Shown here one piece after another: positions 17,151 through 25,631 of a DNA stretch of 64,000 bases (position 1 is the first letter of the stretch; the number at the start of each line of letters is the position of its first letter). The DNA is taken from NCBI GenBank assembly GCA_023957125.1, contig JAMLHL010000004.1:124001-188000 (forward strand), given 5' to 3'. The translations under genes were made by a program, and so were the position numbers. The notes beneath the pieces are model-generated. The model searched no databases and had not been told where the DNA came from. It saw only the letters and a list, made by a program, of their open reading frames with translations. Origin of the DNA: Chitinophagaceae bacterium (GTDB lineage Bacteria > Bacteroidota > Bacteroidia > Chitinophagales > Chitinophagaceae).

Positions 17151-17168
17151 TGTTACGATACTGTTACG
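17151..17168 (-). promoter_or_regulatory. Pho box upstream of pstS
   Basis: TGTTACG (17151-17157) and TGTTACG (17162-17168) are identical 7-bp direct repeats separated by 4 bp, an 11-bp period. This is the same geometry as the E. coli Pho box (two CTGTCAT units with 4 bp between). The site lies 44 bp ahead of the pstS start codon. Binding by the PhoB encoded in the same operon is inferred. Confidence 0.75.
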
Positions 17169-17249
17169 TTTCTTTTGAAGCCATGTTGCAATGGTAGTAA
17201 ACGCCGGCCGGTAACTGTAAGCCCAAACTGCTACAATACCGGCGTTGCC

Positions 17250-17795
17250 TTAACTGTTTTTCCCCTGTTCACTCCACTTCTCCCTGCTGATCTCGTACAA
17301 AAAATTCAGCCGTGGTTTTTCGCCGGGATAGGTAACTTCCTGCTCAGCAATTTTTTGGGCGCCCAAACGCCCAACAGCTATTTGGGAACGGATGTTATCC
17401 GCTCCCACGTGCAAATAAACTTTGGAAACCAATCGAAACACATAATCTAACATCATGGTCTTCACCGATCGGTTAATACCCTTACCCCAACAGGTTACCG
17501 CATAAAATGTATAGCCGATGAATATACTGTTTTCCTGTTCGTTATAATTATATATCCGTGTGCTGCCTATTGTTTTGCCGGTGGCTTTTTCCACAATTTT
17601 AAAAGCGCCCCGGCTTTCCATGGCACCTTCAAAAAATCCCCGGAACACTTCCTTTTTCCAACGGTCTTTATTGGGATGCTGTTCCCATATTCTGGGGTCT
17701 GAAGCCACGGCATACAAACTTTCAAAATCCTGATCCTGCAACGGATAAAGGATTATTCTTTCATTTTCTAATACCGGCTGAGTGTGAAAATTCAT
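17250..17795 (-). CDS. GNAT family N-acetyltransferase (RimJ/RimL type)
   Basis: A 181-residue protein with the acetyl-CoA binding layout of the RimJ/RimL branch: an N-terminal strand LENERIILYPL, then IGSTRIYNYNEQENSIFIGYTF, the pyrophosphate-loop region CWGKGINRSVKTMMLDYVF (glycine-rich GKGINRS) and a C-terminal NIRSQIAVGRLGAQK. The family acetylates N-terminal amines of proteins or small molecules. It stands alone on the minus strand between the pst operon and a gene-free stretch. Substrate unknown. Confidence 0.9.
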   Translation of the reverse strand: MNFHTQPVLENERIILYPLQDQDFESLYAVASDPRIWEQHPNKDRWKKEVFRGFFEGAMESRGAFKIVEKATGKTIGSTRIYNYNEQENSIFIGYTFYAVTCWGKGINRSVKTMMLDYVFRLVSKVYLHVGADNIRSQIAVGRLGAQKIAEQEVTYPGEKPRLNFLYEISREKWSEQGKNS

Positions 17796-18270
17796 TTTTC
17801 TGTTGATTTCATTAACCTATTGACGATTTGTAAAACGCATCTAATATAATGGATATTCACAACGCGGAGAACATTTAGTTTCAAAGCCGCCGGATCGCCC
17901 GCTAAATCTTTTTCCGGGGAGAAATAATAGAAACCACTTATAGTAATTTTACTAACAGGTAGTTATCGCAATTACAAGGCGGGAGCCACTATCATTACAA
18001 TATAAAGGCATAAGGTTCTATTGCCGGATCCGCCTAACGGGTGTTTCTTTGCAAAACAAATCCAATAGACCTGATAAATCCATATCCTGAAAACCAACGG
18101 ATCCCTAACCCTTAACCGAAAGAACACCTCAACCCTTATCCTAACCTGAAAGATCCAATGCAATGTCCTAAAAACCTTAAAGACATTGATCAAAGCAACC
18201 GCAGCTTCAACAACTGTTGTTGCTTTGTGCTTTTATAAGAGAGGAGGATATTTCCCCCTCCCATACATCT
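17796..18270. other. Gene-free region with weak palindromes
   Basis: No convincing frame was found in this 475-bp stretch. Two short dyads occur near its right end: CAACAAC-T-GTTGTTG at 18208-18222, and a wider pair CAAAGCAAC (18191-18199) with GTTGCTTTG (18219-18227). They lie downstream of the minus-strand DUF420 gene and may form its terminator. The remainder may be degenerated coding DNA, but I could not recognise any family. Confidence 0.35.
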
Positions 18271-18723
18271 TTATAAGACAAAAGTCAATAAAAACACCAT
18301 CAGGGCTGTAACCGCCGTATAAAACAAGCCCGTTATTGTAATGTACCCAAGGTTTTTATGGAGTTTAGAAAAGCTACCCGGCAAATCAGAATGCTTATAC
18401 TTTCTATTCGATGTAAATACTAAAACACCCCAAACAACATAGGTCAGAACCGCGCCTATGATATGAGCAGATAGAATTGATTTAAAAAACGAGGTGTTAA
18501 CATAATTGCTATTCGATACGAGGCTGCCCGAACCACCGGAAAACCGGATCAATCCTTCAAGAACCAATAATGAAATAATACAGGCCAAAAACAACCGCTT
18601 TTGAATAACCATATGTATTTTATAGTTGCCTTTTTTAATAAACGATACGGCATAAAGAGAGACGAAGGGTGATATTAGCGTTAATACCAACACGCCGATA
18701 TTAATCAGTAAAACCAGGTTCAT
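18271..18723 (-). CDS. DUF420 family membrane protein
   Basis: The 150-residue protein has about four membrane helices: LVLLINIGVLVLTLISPFVS, then FLACIISLLVLEGLIR, SILSAHIIGAVLTYVVWGVL and a C-terminal LFYTAVTALMVFLLTFVL. A conserved His appears in KIHMVIQK, SAHIIG and KLHKNLGY. This His-containing four-helix pattern resembles DUF420 (YozB-like), often encoded near haem-copper oxidase genes in Bacteroidota and Bacillota. Here it stands alone. Function unknown; a perfect 11-bp inverted repeat lies 39-70 bp upstream. Confidence 0.72.
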   Translation of the reverse strand: MNLVLLINIGVLVLTLISPFVSLYAVSFIKKGNYKIHMVIQKRLFLACIISLLVLEGLIRFSGGSGSLVSNSNYVNTSFFKSILSAHIIGAVLTYVVWGVLVFTSNRKYKHSDLPGSFSKLHKNLGYITITGLFYTAVTALMVFLLTFVL

Positions 18724-18761
18724 ACGCTGTTGTTTTTAAATTCATGACCGGACAAAAAAAC

Positions 18762-18793
18762 GGGACAAATCTATCGTTTTTTAGATTTGTCCC
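18762..18793. repeat. Perfect 11-bp inverted repeat (hairpin or operator)
   Basis: GGGACAAATCT (18762-18772) and AGATTTGTCCC (18783-18793) are exact reverse complements around a 10-nt centre ending in six T. It lies 39-70 bp upstream of the DUF420 start codon and immediately before a small plus-strand frame. It could be an operator for the DUF420 gene; the T-rich loop and lack of a following T-run argue against a terminator. Confidence 0.5.
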
Positions 18794-18798
18794 AAGAC

Positions 18799-18924
18799 AT
18801 GAACTTATTGGTACAAAACTCGAACTTGTTATTGGAAGATTTAAGGCGGCTAAACCAGCTAAAAGATATTCAAAATCCAACCAATACAACTTCTGCAACC
18901 AATAAAAGAGTAAACCTAAGATAA
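18799..18924 (+). CDS. Possible 41-residue small protein
   Basis: An ATG at 18799 opens a 41-codon frame to a TAA at 18924, starting MNLLVQNSNLLLEDLRRL with a mildly amphipathic N-terminal part and a polar Asn/Thr-rich tail. It begins 5 bp after the inverted repeat at 18762-18793. I see no ribosome-binding site or known family. It could be a small gene, a remnant of a larger one, or chance. Confidence 0.2.
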   Translation: MNLLVQNSNLLLEDLRRLNQLKDIQNPTNTTSATNKRVNLR

Positions 18925-19012
18925 TGTGGTTTGCTCTTTGCGAAATTTTACAAAGGAAAATAGTGAGCTGATAATGCTACTGCTATCACTCTGATTGGTA
19001 TGGTGAAGAGCT

Positions 19013-19037
19013 TTGAGGTTCCAAATTTGAACCTCAA
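19013..19037. repeat. 9-bp inverted repeat, hairpin-forming
   Basis: TTGAGGTTC (19013-19021) pairs exactly with GAACCTCAA (19029-19037) around a 7-nt loop. No T-run follows on either strand, so it is not a standard terminator. It sits in the gene-free stretch upstream of the AbiE operators; role unknown. Confidence 0.35.
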
Positions 19038-19089
19038 GTTTAAGCATATCAAAAGGTATTCCCCAAAGAAAATATTTACGTTTTAATGA

Positions 19090-19173
19090 TTCAACGGCGT
19101 TTATCGCCGTCATTTTTACTTGTAATAAACAATCTATTTACCTACCTTTGTTTCAACGGCGATAAACACCGCC
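19090..19173 (+). promoter_or_regulatory. AbiE promoter flanked by inverted operator copies
   Basis: Two inverted copies of a core lie 45 bp apart: GTTTATCGCCGT at 19099-19110 and its exact reverse complement ACGGCGATAAAC at 19156-19167, each within a longer imperfect match and a local dyad (ACGGCG/CGCCGT). Between them is a promoter with TTG at 19120-19122, 20 bp, then TACCTTTG at 19143-19150, matching Bacteroidota TTTG-N19-21-TAnnTTTG. Known AbiEi antitoxins bind inverted repeats around their own promoter, so this is the expected autoregulatory site. Confidence 0.7.
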
Positions 19174-19192
19174 TGAATTAAGATTGGTAAAT

Positions 19193-19981
19193 ATGGCACT
19201 TAATCCGGAAAGGCGTAAACTATTGGAGCAAATAATGCCCGAAAGTATGATTGTAACCCGCAACTGGCTGGTTGAACAGGCTTCTTTGGATAAACATGCC
19301 ATTGATAACCTTGTGAAAAGCGAACAACTGAAATTGTTGTGGAAAGGGCTTTATATACGGGGCAAAGTTCAGCTTTCGTGGCAGAGCATGGTCTATACAC
19401 TGCAAGCTATAATGAAAACGGATTTTGTTATAGGAGGTTTGACCGCATTGGATTTAAAGGGGTTTTCTCATTATCTCCCTAACTCAAAAACGGAAATCGT
19501 TCATCTGTATGGCAATGATAAATTGCCTTTGTGGCTGAATGAGCTGCCGGAAAACATAACCTTTATACGGCATACCCGGAACGAGCTTTTTTCCGGTATG
19601 GAAAAGAAAGTATCTGATAAATATACTTTCTCCGTTTTTTGGAAAGACGGTATGGACGAACTGCAAATATCCTGTCCGGAAAAAGCCTGCCTCGAAATGC
19701 TGAATGAAGTACCCGCAAAAATCTCATTGGAACATGCCGACCAGCTTATACAGGGAATGACCTCTCTATCTCCACGAACAGTACAGGCGTTATTAGAAGC
19801 CTGCACAAACGTAAAAGTGAAACGGCTTTTCCTTTGGTTTGGTTCGAGGCACAACTATACGTGGTTTTCAAAATTGAATACGGAACATATAAACCTTGGT
19901 TCGGGTAACAGGGTAATCGCTAAAGGCGGCAAACTCGATAAAACGTATAAGATAACCGTACCCAAAGATTTTCAAACCTAA
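19193..19981 (+). CDS. abiEi: Type IV toxin-antitoxin system antitoxin AbiEi
   Basis: From the ATG at 19193 (MALNPERRKLLEQIM) the protein has about 262 residues; a TTG at 19184 would add three. The N-terminal winged-helix domain (about residues 10-65: VTRNWLVEQASLDKHAIDNLVKS split by a turn, then LWKGLYIRGK) is typical of AbiEi, which represses its own promoter. The C-terminal domain (about 75-262), with FVIGGLTALDLKGFSHYL, matches the AbiEi C-terminal antitoxin domain. It neutralises AbiEii without stable complex formation in the studied type IV systems. It ends 3 bp before the toxin gene. Phage-defence role is established for relatives and inferred here. Confidence 0.88.
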   Translation: MALNPERRKLLEQIMPESMIVTRNWLVEQASLDKHAIDNLVKSEQLKLLWKGLYIRGKVQLSWQSMVYTLQAIMKTDFVIGGLTALDLKGFSHYLPNSKTEIVHLYGNDKLPLWLNELPENITFIRHTRNELFSGMEKKVSDKYTFSVFWKDGMDELQISCPEKACLEMLNEVPAKISLEHADQLIQGMTSLSPRTVQALLEACTNVKVKRLFLWFGSRHNYTWFSKLNTEHINLGSGNRVIAKGGKLDKTYKITVPKDFQT

Positions 19982-19984
19982 CAG

Positions 19985-20905
19985 ATGAAAAAAGACAGCA
20001 TTTATTACAGGCAAGTTCAATTACTGGTACGTGTACTGCCACTCCTGGACAGCGAAAAGTGTTTTGCACTAAAAGGCGGCACTGCCATAAACCTGTTCTA
20101 TCGGGAGTTACCCAGATTGTCGGTAGATATTGATTTGCTGTACCTGCCCTCCGAAGCCCGTGAAGAGGCACTGACAAATATCCGTACCGCATTGTCCCGG
20201 TTGAGCGGGCTGATTAAGAAAACTATTCCGGGCATCCATATACAAAATACCCACGAACAGAGTAATGCACTCCGCTTAATTCTGCAATCAGGCGATGTAC
20301 GTATCAAGGTGGAACTGTCGCCTGTTATCCGGGGAACGATATTTCCTGAAATCCGAATGGAGGTTTGCGAAACCGTAGAACGGAAATTTGGATATGCCGA
20401 AATACAGATAGCTTCATTGCCCGATTTATATGCAGGAAAGATTTGTGCAGCATTGGACAGACAGCATCCCCGTGATTTATTCGATATAAAATTCCTGTTG
20501 GAAAACGAGGGGTTCACGGAAGATTTACGAAAAACATTCCTCGTTTTCTTAATCAGTCATCAGCGACCGATGGCAGAACTGCTTGCCCCTCACCGCAAAG
20601 ATATACGTGAGGTATATGAGGCGGAGTTTAAACAAATGACAGAAGTGGATGTTCCTGTCGAGGGACTGGAACAGACAAGGGAACAACTGATAGCCGTTAT
20701 CAATAAAGAAATGACAGCAGAGGAGCGGACGTTTTTGTTGTCATTTAAAGAACTAAATCCGCAATGGGAATTATTGGGGTTGGGTAATATCGAAGAAGTT
20801 TCAAACCTGCCGTCTGTACAATGGGAACTACTCAACCTTTCAAAAATGGATGACAAAAAACATAGACAAGCTGTGGAGAAACTGAAAGAGGTTTTAAGAT
20901 GGTAA
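19985..20905 (+). CDS. abiEii: AbiEii/AbiGii family nucleotidyltransferase toxin
   Basis: A 306-residue nucleotidyltransferase-fold protein. The defining motif is ALKGGTAINLFYRELPRLSV followed by DIDLLYL: the GG-T loop and D-x-D metal-binding pair of DNA polymerase beta-like enzymes. The downstream motif LYAGKICAALDRQHPRDLFD (Lys, Arg, RD-x-D) is typical of AbiEii, which acts as a toxin by transferring nucleotides to tRNA in studied relatives. All key residues look intact, so the pair is probably active. It follows the antitoxin by 3 bp. A hairpin terminator and a tRNA gene on the opposite strand lie just downstream. Confidence 0.9.
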   Translation: MKKDSIYYRQVQLLVRVLPLLDSEKCFALKGGTAINLFYRELPRLSVDIDLLYLPSEAREEALTNIRTALSRLSGLIKKTIPGIHIQNTHEQSNALRLILQSGDVRIKVELSPVIRGTIFPEIRMEVCETVERKFGYAEIQIASLPDLYAGKICAALDRQHPRDLFDIKFLLENEGFTEDLRKTFLVFLISHQRPMAELLAPHRKDIREVYEAEFKQMTEVDVPVEGLEQTREQLIAVINKEMTAEERTFLLSFKELNPQWELLGLGNIEEVSNLPSVQWELLNLSKMDDKKHRQAVEKLKEVLRW

Positions 20906-20917
20906 AAGAATACTTTT

Positions 20918-20945
20918 AAAAATAAAAAAGGCGCCGTTAAGCGCC
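20918..20945 (-). terminator. Rho-independent terminator of the tRNA-Lys gene
   Basis: GGCGC (20930-20934) and GCGCC (20941-20945) form a stem around a 6-nt loop. On the minus strand the hairpin is followed by TTTTTTATTTTT (20918-20929), a classic intrinsic terminator right after the tRNA. It may also slow plus-strand transcripts leaving abiEii. Confidence 0.75.
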
Positions 20946-20950
20946 TCTTG

Positions 20951-21023
<73 letters not shown>

Positions 21024-21188
21024 GTTATATTGCTTTCAGGAACTGCATACATCTCCGTCCGCTTCCCGCCATCACCGGCTATATTTCATTAACACAACCG
21101 CAATTCCAAAAAGGGAGGCAAAAGTATTAAATTCCGCTTATATTCTGTTTATCTCATCCGTTTTTCTTTATTAAATTGCAAACCAAAT

Positions 21189-22055
21189 ATGACAGCCTCT
21201 CCCCACACGGTGCAACTTATCGAATGTCCCCGCGATGCCATGCAGGGATGGCCTCATTTTATACCCACCGAAAAAAAGATCGCTTACATCAACTCCCTGC
21301 TGAAAGTTGGTTTCGATACTATTGACTTCGGCAGCTTCGTATCGCCCAAAACCATCCCGCAAATGGCAGACACCCACCAGGTGATCACAAAACTGGATGC
21401 TTCAGGCACGCATACCAAACTGCTGGCGATTGTGGCTAATGAACGGGGGGCAAAAGATGCCGTTCAATATGATGCGATCCATTACCTGGGCTTCCCGTTT
21501 TCCGTTTCAGAAACCTTCCAGTTACGCAATGTAAACAGCACTATCGCAGAATCCCTGAAACGGGTGGAAGCTATACAGCAACTATGTATCGTTCATCAAA
21601 AACAATTGGTCATCTACCTGTCTATGGGTTTCGGTAATCCGTATGGCGATCCATACAACGAAGACATTGTCCTGCAATGGGGGCGAACCATGCAAAAGTT
21701 GGGAGTCACCATTATTTCCCTATCGGATACGGTTGGAGTTGCCACTCCCCAACAGGTTCATCTTGCCACGGCACACCTCATTAGCGCCTTACCCGGTTTA
21801 ACCGTTGGAGTACATTTGCATTCTACTCCCGTAAACCGGTTACGAAAGATAGATGCGGCGTTTAAAGCAGGCTGCCGGCGTTTCGACGGCGCCCTGATGG
21901 GTATTGGAGGTTGCCCGATGGCGGAAGACGAACTGGTGGGCAATATGGATACCGAACAACTGATACAATATTTCTCCGCATTAGGGATGTGCAGGCAAAT
22001 GGATACAAAAGCGCTGCAACAAAGCATTGCCATGGCCCAAACCATTTTTTCCTGA
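21189..22055 (+). CDS. mvaB: Hydroxymethylglutaryl-CoA lyase
   Basis: A 288-residue TIM-barrel enzyme of the HMGL-like family. The N-terminal LIECPRDAMQGWPHFIPTEKK carries the catalytic Arg and Asp (PRDA). The metal ligands are in VGVHLHSTPVNR (His-x-His) and the C-terminal signature MGIGGCPMAEDELVGNM contains the catalytic Cys loop GGCP. It cleaves HMG-CoA to acetoacetate and acetyl-CoA, the last step of leucine degradation. The next gene begins 1 bp after its stop, so the two are probably co-transcribed. Other HMGL-family activities are possible, but the GGCP loop points to lyase. Confidence 0.88.
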   Translation: MTASPHTVQLIECPRDAMQGWPHFIPTEKKIAYINSLLKVGFDTIDFGSFVSPKTIPQMADTHQVITKLDASGTHTKLLAIVANERGAKDAVQYDAIHYLGFPFSVSETFQLRNVNSTIAESLKRVEAIQQLCIVHQKQLVIYLSMGFGNPYGDPYNEDIVLQWGRTMQKLGVTIISLSDTVGVATPQQVHLATAHLISALPGLTVGVHLHSTPVNRLRKIDAAFKAGCRRFDGALMGIGGCPMAEDELVGNMDTEQLIQYFSALGMCRQMDTKALQQSIAMAQTIFS

Positions 22056-22056
22056 T

Positions 22057-23070
22057 ATGACAAATTTTCGATTAGCCTTAGAGATACCGTCTTTTTCAAA
22101 AAAAGTTCATCTCAGGGACAAACTGTTTCTGTTGGGATCCTGCTTTACAGAACATATATCGAAGCAGCTTTCAGCTAATAAATTCGCCCTCCTGGAAAAC
22201 CCTCATGGCATCTTGTTCAATCCAATGAGCATCGCCTCCTCAATGATCTCCTACATCGAAAAAAGAACCTATCAAAGCGAAGACCTGTTTTATTTCAACG
22301 AACTATGGAACAGTTGGGACCACCACAGCCGTTTTTCCCATCCGGACCAGCAAACGGCACTACAACAGATCAATAACTCCCAGGAGGCGGCCCATACCTT
22401 TCTGCAACAGTCCAGCTGGCTTATCATCACCCTGGGTTCCGCATTCGTATATGAATGGACCGCCGCCCCATCGCCTTTGTACCCGGGGAAGAACAGGGAT
22501 ACCAACATTGTTGCCAATTGTCATAGGGTACCCGCAGACCGTTTTAGAAAAAGATTACTGGCTGCCGAAGAAGTGTTTGCCATTTTGGATAACCTCCGTT
22601 ACCGCTTAATGCTGTTTAACCCCGATATAAAAATAATTTATACCATCAGCCCCGTCAGGCATATCAGAGACGGTTTAATTGAAAACAACAAAAGCAAATC
22701 GGTTTTGATCCGGTCAGTACATCATATGGTGGAGAAATTTGAAAATCATTTTTATTTCCCTTCTTATGAACTGGTTGTAGATGATCTGAGAGACTACCGT
22801 TTTTATGCTGAAGACATGGTTCACCCTAACTACCTGGCCACTCAGTATGTATGGGAAAAATTTGCCGTCAGTTGCATTGATCCGTCCTGCTATGCTTTGA
22901 TGAAGGAAATGGAAAAGATCAACCTGGCTCTCAAACACCGGGCTTTCAATCCCGGTTCACAGGCGCACCGGCAATTCCTGAACAGTTACTTATCCAAAAC
23001 AAAAACATTACAACAGCAATATCCTTACCTGGACTTTTCAAAAGAACTTCAGTATTTCGGCAAAGGCTAA
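22057..23070 (+). CDS. GSCFA domain-containing protein
   Basis: From the ATG at 22057, one base after the mvaB stop (an earlier frame start at 22027 would overlap mvaB), the protein has 337 residues. It carries LLGSCFTEHISKQL near residue 30, the motif that names the GSCFA family. Also seen are LITLGSAFVYEW and IYTISPVRHIRDG, plus EDMVHPNYLATQYVWEKF near residue 265. These GSCF, TLGSAF and DMVHPN segments are arranged like the blocks of SGNH hydrolases, so an esterase-type activity is plausible. The family is common in Bacteroidota and its substrate is unknown. It converges on ybbP with a 4-bp overlap. Confidence 0.87.
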   Translation: MTNFRLALEIPSFSKKVHLRDKLFLLGSCFTEHISKQLSANKFALLENPHGILFNPMSIASSMISYIEKRTYQSEDLFYFNELWNSWDHHSRFSHPDQQTALQQINNSQEAAHTFLQQSSWLIITLGSAFVYEWTAAPSPLYPGKNRDTNIVANCHRVPADRFRKRLLAAEEVFAILDNLRYRLMLFNPDIKIIYTISPVRHIRDGLIENNKSKSVLIRSVHHMVEKFENHFYFPSYELVVDDLRDYRFYAEDMVHPNYLATQYVWEKFAVSCIDPSCYALMKEMEKINLALKHRAFNPGSQAHRQFLNSYLSKTKTLQQQYPYLDFSKELQYFGKG

Positions 23071-25628
23071 ATCTCTTTTCTCAATATCTCCAATGGCGGA
23101 GTACTCACCACATTGCGGATACTCAGCAAGCCAATTAAAGCGGTCAACAGGGTTATGGAAAAGAATATAACCACGATCGGTATAAAAGGAGGACGGAAGG
23201 ACGCATCGAAACTAAATTCCGACAATGCCCAACCGCCGGCAAGGGAAAGCAGTAAACCGGTACCTGCAGCAAGCATACCCAGGAAGCAATACTCCAGTAC
23301 ATTGATCGTAAATATCTGTTTGCGGCCGGCGCCAAGCGTACGCAACAACACCGTTTCCCGCACCCGTTGCACCTTGCTTACATATATGGAAGCCATCAGC
23401 ACAACCAATCCGGTGGCGATGGAAAATGCTGTCATAAACCGGATGACAAAACCCATCTTCCTCAATACTTCATCCAAGACTTTTAATACAAGCGCCAGGT
23501 CAATGATGGAAATGTTTGGAAAGGCTTTGACGGTCGCGCGTTGAAAACCGGCAGACACTTCTGCCGATGGCACCCGCGTTACTATTACGTAAAACCGCGG
23601 GGCTTCTTCCAGCACACCTAAAGGAAACACCACCCTGAAATTGGTTTGAAACCGCTGCCAGTCCACTTTCCGAAGACTACCCACCACGGCGGGCAGCAAC
23701 ATGCCCTGAACATTAAAGACCATACTATCTCCAACGGATACCCTGAGACGGCGGGCATACGATTCATCTAAAGATATATAGACAGGCTCACCGGAAGTGT
23801 GTGGCTTCGTTTCAAACTTTCCCGCCGTTAATTCTTCTGTGTTTGTTAATGAATCGCGATAGGTAACCCGCAATTCGCCATCAAATGCCCGGGCGGGTAT
23901 CCCCGATATTGAATCTTCTTTTGCCTGAAAGGCATTGTGCCCTTTGATTTCCTCTATCCTCATGGTTACAACAGGCAGGTTCTGATACACGGGCAGATGG
24001 TGGGCTTTTACCAACTGCTCAACCGCAGCCTTCTGACCGGGCTGAATATCAAACAGCACTATATTGGGCTGGTTATTGTCGGCCGACATCGCTACGCGCT
24101 TCATAAGCATATCCTGAACAAAATACAGCGTACCGATAAACATGGCGCCCAAACCTATGGTTACTACCAGCAAAATCGTTTGATTATTGGGACGATACAA
24201 GTTGGCGAAACCCTGCCGCCATAAATAGTTCAGAGAATGGGGAAAAAACCGGCGTACCGTGCTCCTCAGCAACAATGCCACGCCCGTTAATAATAAGAAC
24301 GCCGCCAATATCCCTCCCGAAAAGATCAGGGCCTGAGTCCAGCTTTGCATCTGCCACCGGGTAAAGAGGATGATCAATACCAGGATAACCGAAAACACCA
24401 ATATTTGCCGGAGATTCTGTCTTTCGCTCCCGGGTTCAACCGGAGCGCGAAGGGTATATAGAGGCGCAATGCGATGTATGGAAAGCAAGGGTAACAAAGC
24501 AAACAAAAAAGAAGCTACAACACCTATTCCCACGCCTTTGGCAATGGATAACCAGGATATCCCGGTGCTGATACGGACGGGAAGTATATCCTTTATTACC
24601 AGGGGTAGAAGCTGCTGAATTGCCGTGCCTAACCCCGCCCCAACCGATGCTCCTACCCATCCAAGCAGGGTGACCTGGATAAGATAGATCAGAAAGGTTT
24701 GTCTTATTCCGGCACCCAGGCAACGGAGTATGGCTATGGAAGGGATCTTTTCACGGATATAAATATTAATGGAACCGGCAATGCCTATACAGCCTAATAA
24801 TAAAGCAACAAAGCCAATGAGGGTAAGAAACTGAGAAAGGTCTTCAAATTGCCTGCCGGTATCTTTTTTACGGGATGCCACGGTTTCATAGTTCAGTCCC
24901 TCGTGTTCCAGTACCGGTTGTATGGCCGATAATTGCCGGTTCATTTTTTGCGGATCGGCATATCTGAAGTAGAAGCTGTAGGTAAACCTGCTGCCTTTCT
25001 GTAGCAAGCCGGTCTGCTCCAGGTATCGAAAAGGGATATATACCGGGGGAGCGATCGTAGTGGACAGCCCGGTGCGTCCGGGAGCCTGGGTTAACATCCC
25101 GGCAATTACGAAATGCAACTCCCCCACCCGGATGGAATCACCCACTTTGGCATCGTATTGCAGCATGAGTGTTTTATCCACCAATGCCTGTTGCCCCCGG
25201 CGGAAATCGGTATCCGCATGCGTTGGGATCGTTTCGAAACGGCCGTAATAAGGATAATCTCCTTCCAGTGCTATCACCTGCACCAACCGGGTTCCTCCAC
25301 CCTTCGGAAACGTTACCATAGACGCAAAACGGCAATCCCGGGAACGCCGGTCTCCCAAAGTATCCACCATTTTTTGCACCGCGCTGTCTGTTGCCCGGTG
25401 GGCTTCTAAAACCAGGTCGGCTCCCAACAATTCCTTTGCCTGCTCATTGATATCTCCGCGCACATGATCACTTAGCGAAAAGATAGCTACCAGCGCCGCT
25501 ACCCCCAATACGATAGCCGACATGAACAACGATAGGCGGGTACGGCTTTTCCTGCTGTCGCGCCAGGCCATCGTCAACAGCCAGCGAAAACCAGGCAGCG
25601 CCTCCGGTAAAATCCGATCTTTCTTCAT
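23067..25628 (-). CDS. ABC transporter permease, YbbP-like
   Basis: An 853-residue FtsX/MacB-type permease with about ten membrane helices. There is one near residues 30-52, a large periplasmic domain, two FtsX domains (helices about 270-390 and 730-850) and a middle helical group near 405-500. FLLTGVALLLRSTVRRFFPH and the C-terminal FFSITLLTALIGLLSIRN are typical of YbbP. With the ATPase 3 bp upstream and a TesA-like esterase divergently encoded, this reproduces the E. coli ybbA-ybbP-tesA neighbourhood. Such systems are thought to move lipids or lipophilic products out of the membrane; the cargo here is unproven. Confidence 0.88.
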   Translation of the reverse strand: MKKDRILPEALPGFRWLLTMAWRDSRKSRTRLSLFMSAIVLGVAALVAIFSLSDHVRGDINEQAKELLGADLVLEAHRATDSAVQKMVDTLGDRRSRDCRFASMVTFPKGGGTRLVQVIALEGDYPYYGRFETIPTHADTDFRRGQQALVDKTLMLQYDAKVGDSIRVGELHFVIAGMLTQAPGRTGLSTTIAPPVYIPFRYLEQTGLLQKGSRFTYSFYFRYADPQKMNRQLSAIQPVLEHEGLNYETVASRKKDTGRQFEDLSQFLTLIGFVALLLGCIGIAGSINIYIREKIPSIAILRCLGAGIRQTFLIYLIQVTLLGWVGASVGAGLGTAIQQLLPLVIKDILPVRISTGISWLSIAKGVGIGVVASFLFALLPLLSIHRIAPLYTLRAPVEPGSERQNLRQILVFSVILVLIILFTRWQMQSWTQALIFSGGILAAFLLLTGVALLLRSTVRRFFPHSLNYLWRQGFANLYRPNNQTILLVVTIGLGAMFIGTLYFVQDMLMKRVAMSADNNQPNIVLFDIQPGQKAAVEQLVKAHHLPVYQNLPVVTMRIEEIKGHNAFQAKEDSISGIPARAFDGELRVTYRDSLTNTEELTAGKFETKPHTSGEPVYISLDESYARRLRVSVGDSMVFNVQGMLLPAVVGSLRKVDWQRFQTNFRVVFPLGVLEEAPRFYVIVTRVPSAEVSAGFQRATVKAFPNISIIDLALVLKVLDEVLRKMGFVIRFMTAFSIATGLVVLMASIYVSKVQRVRETVLLRTLGAGRKQIFTINVLEYCFLGMLAAGTGLLLSLAGGWALSEFSFDASFRPPFIPIVVIFFSITLLTALIGLLSIRNVVSTPPLEILRKEI

Positions 25629-25631
25629 GCT

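Noticed and set aside
18101..18117. Telomere-like CCCTAACCCTTAACC stretch
   Set aside because: Only two imperfect units occur inside a low-information gene-free region; nothing suggests a replicon end.
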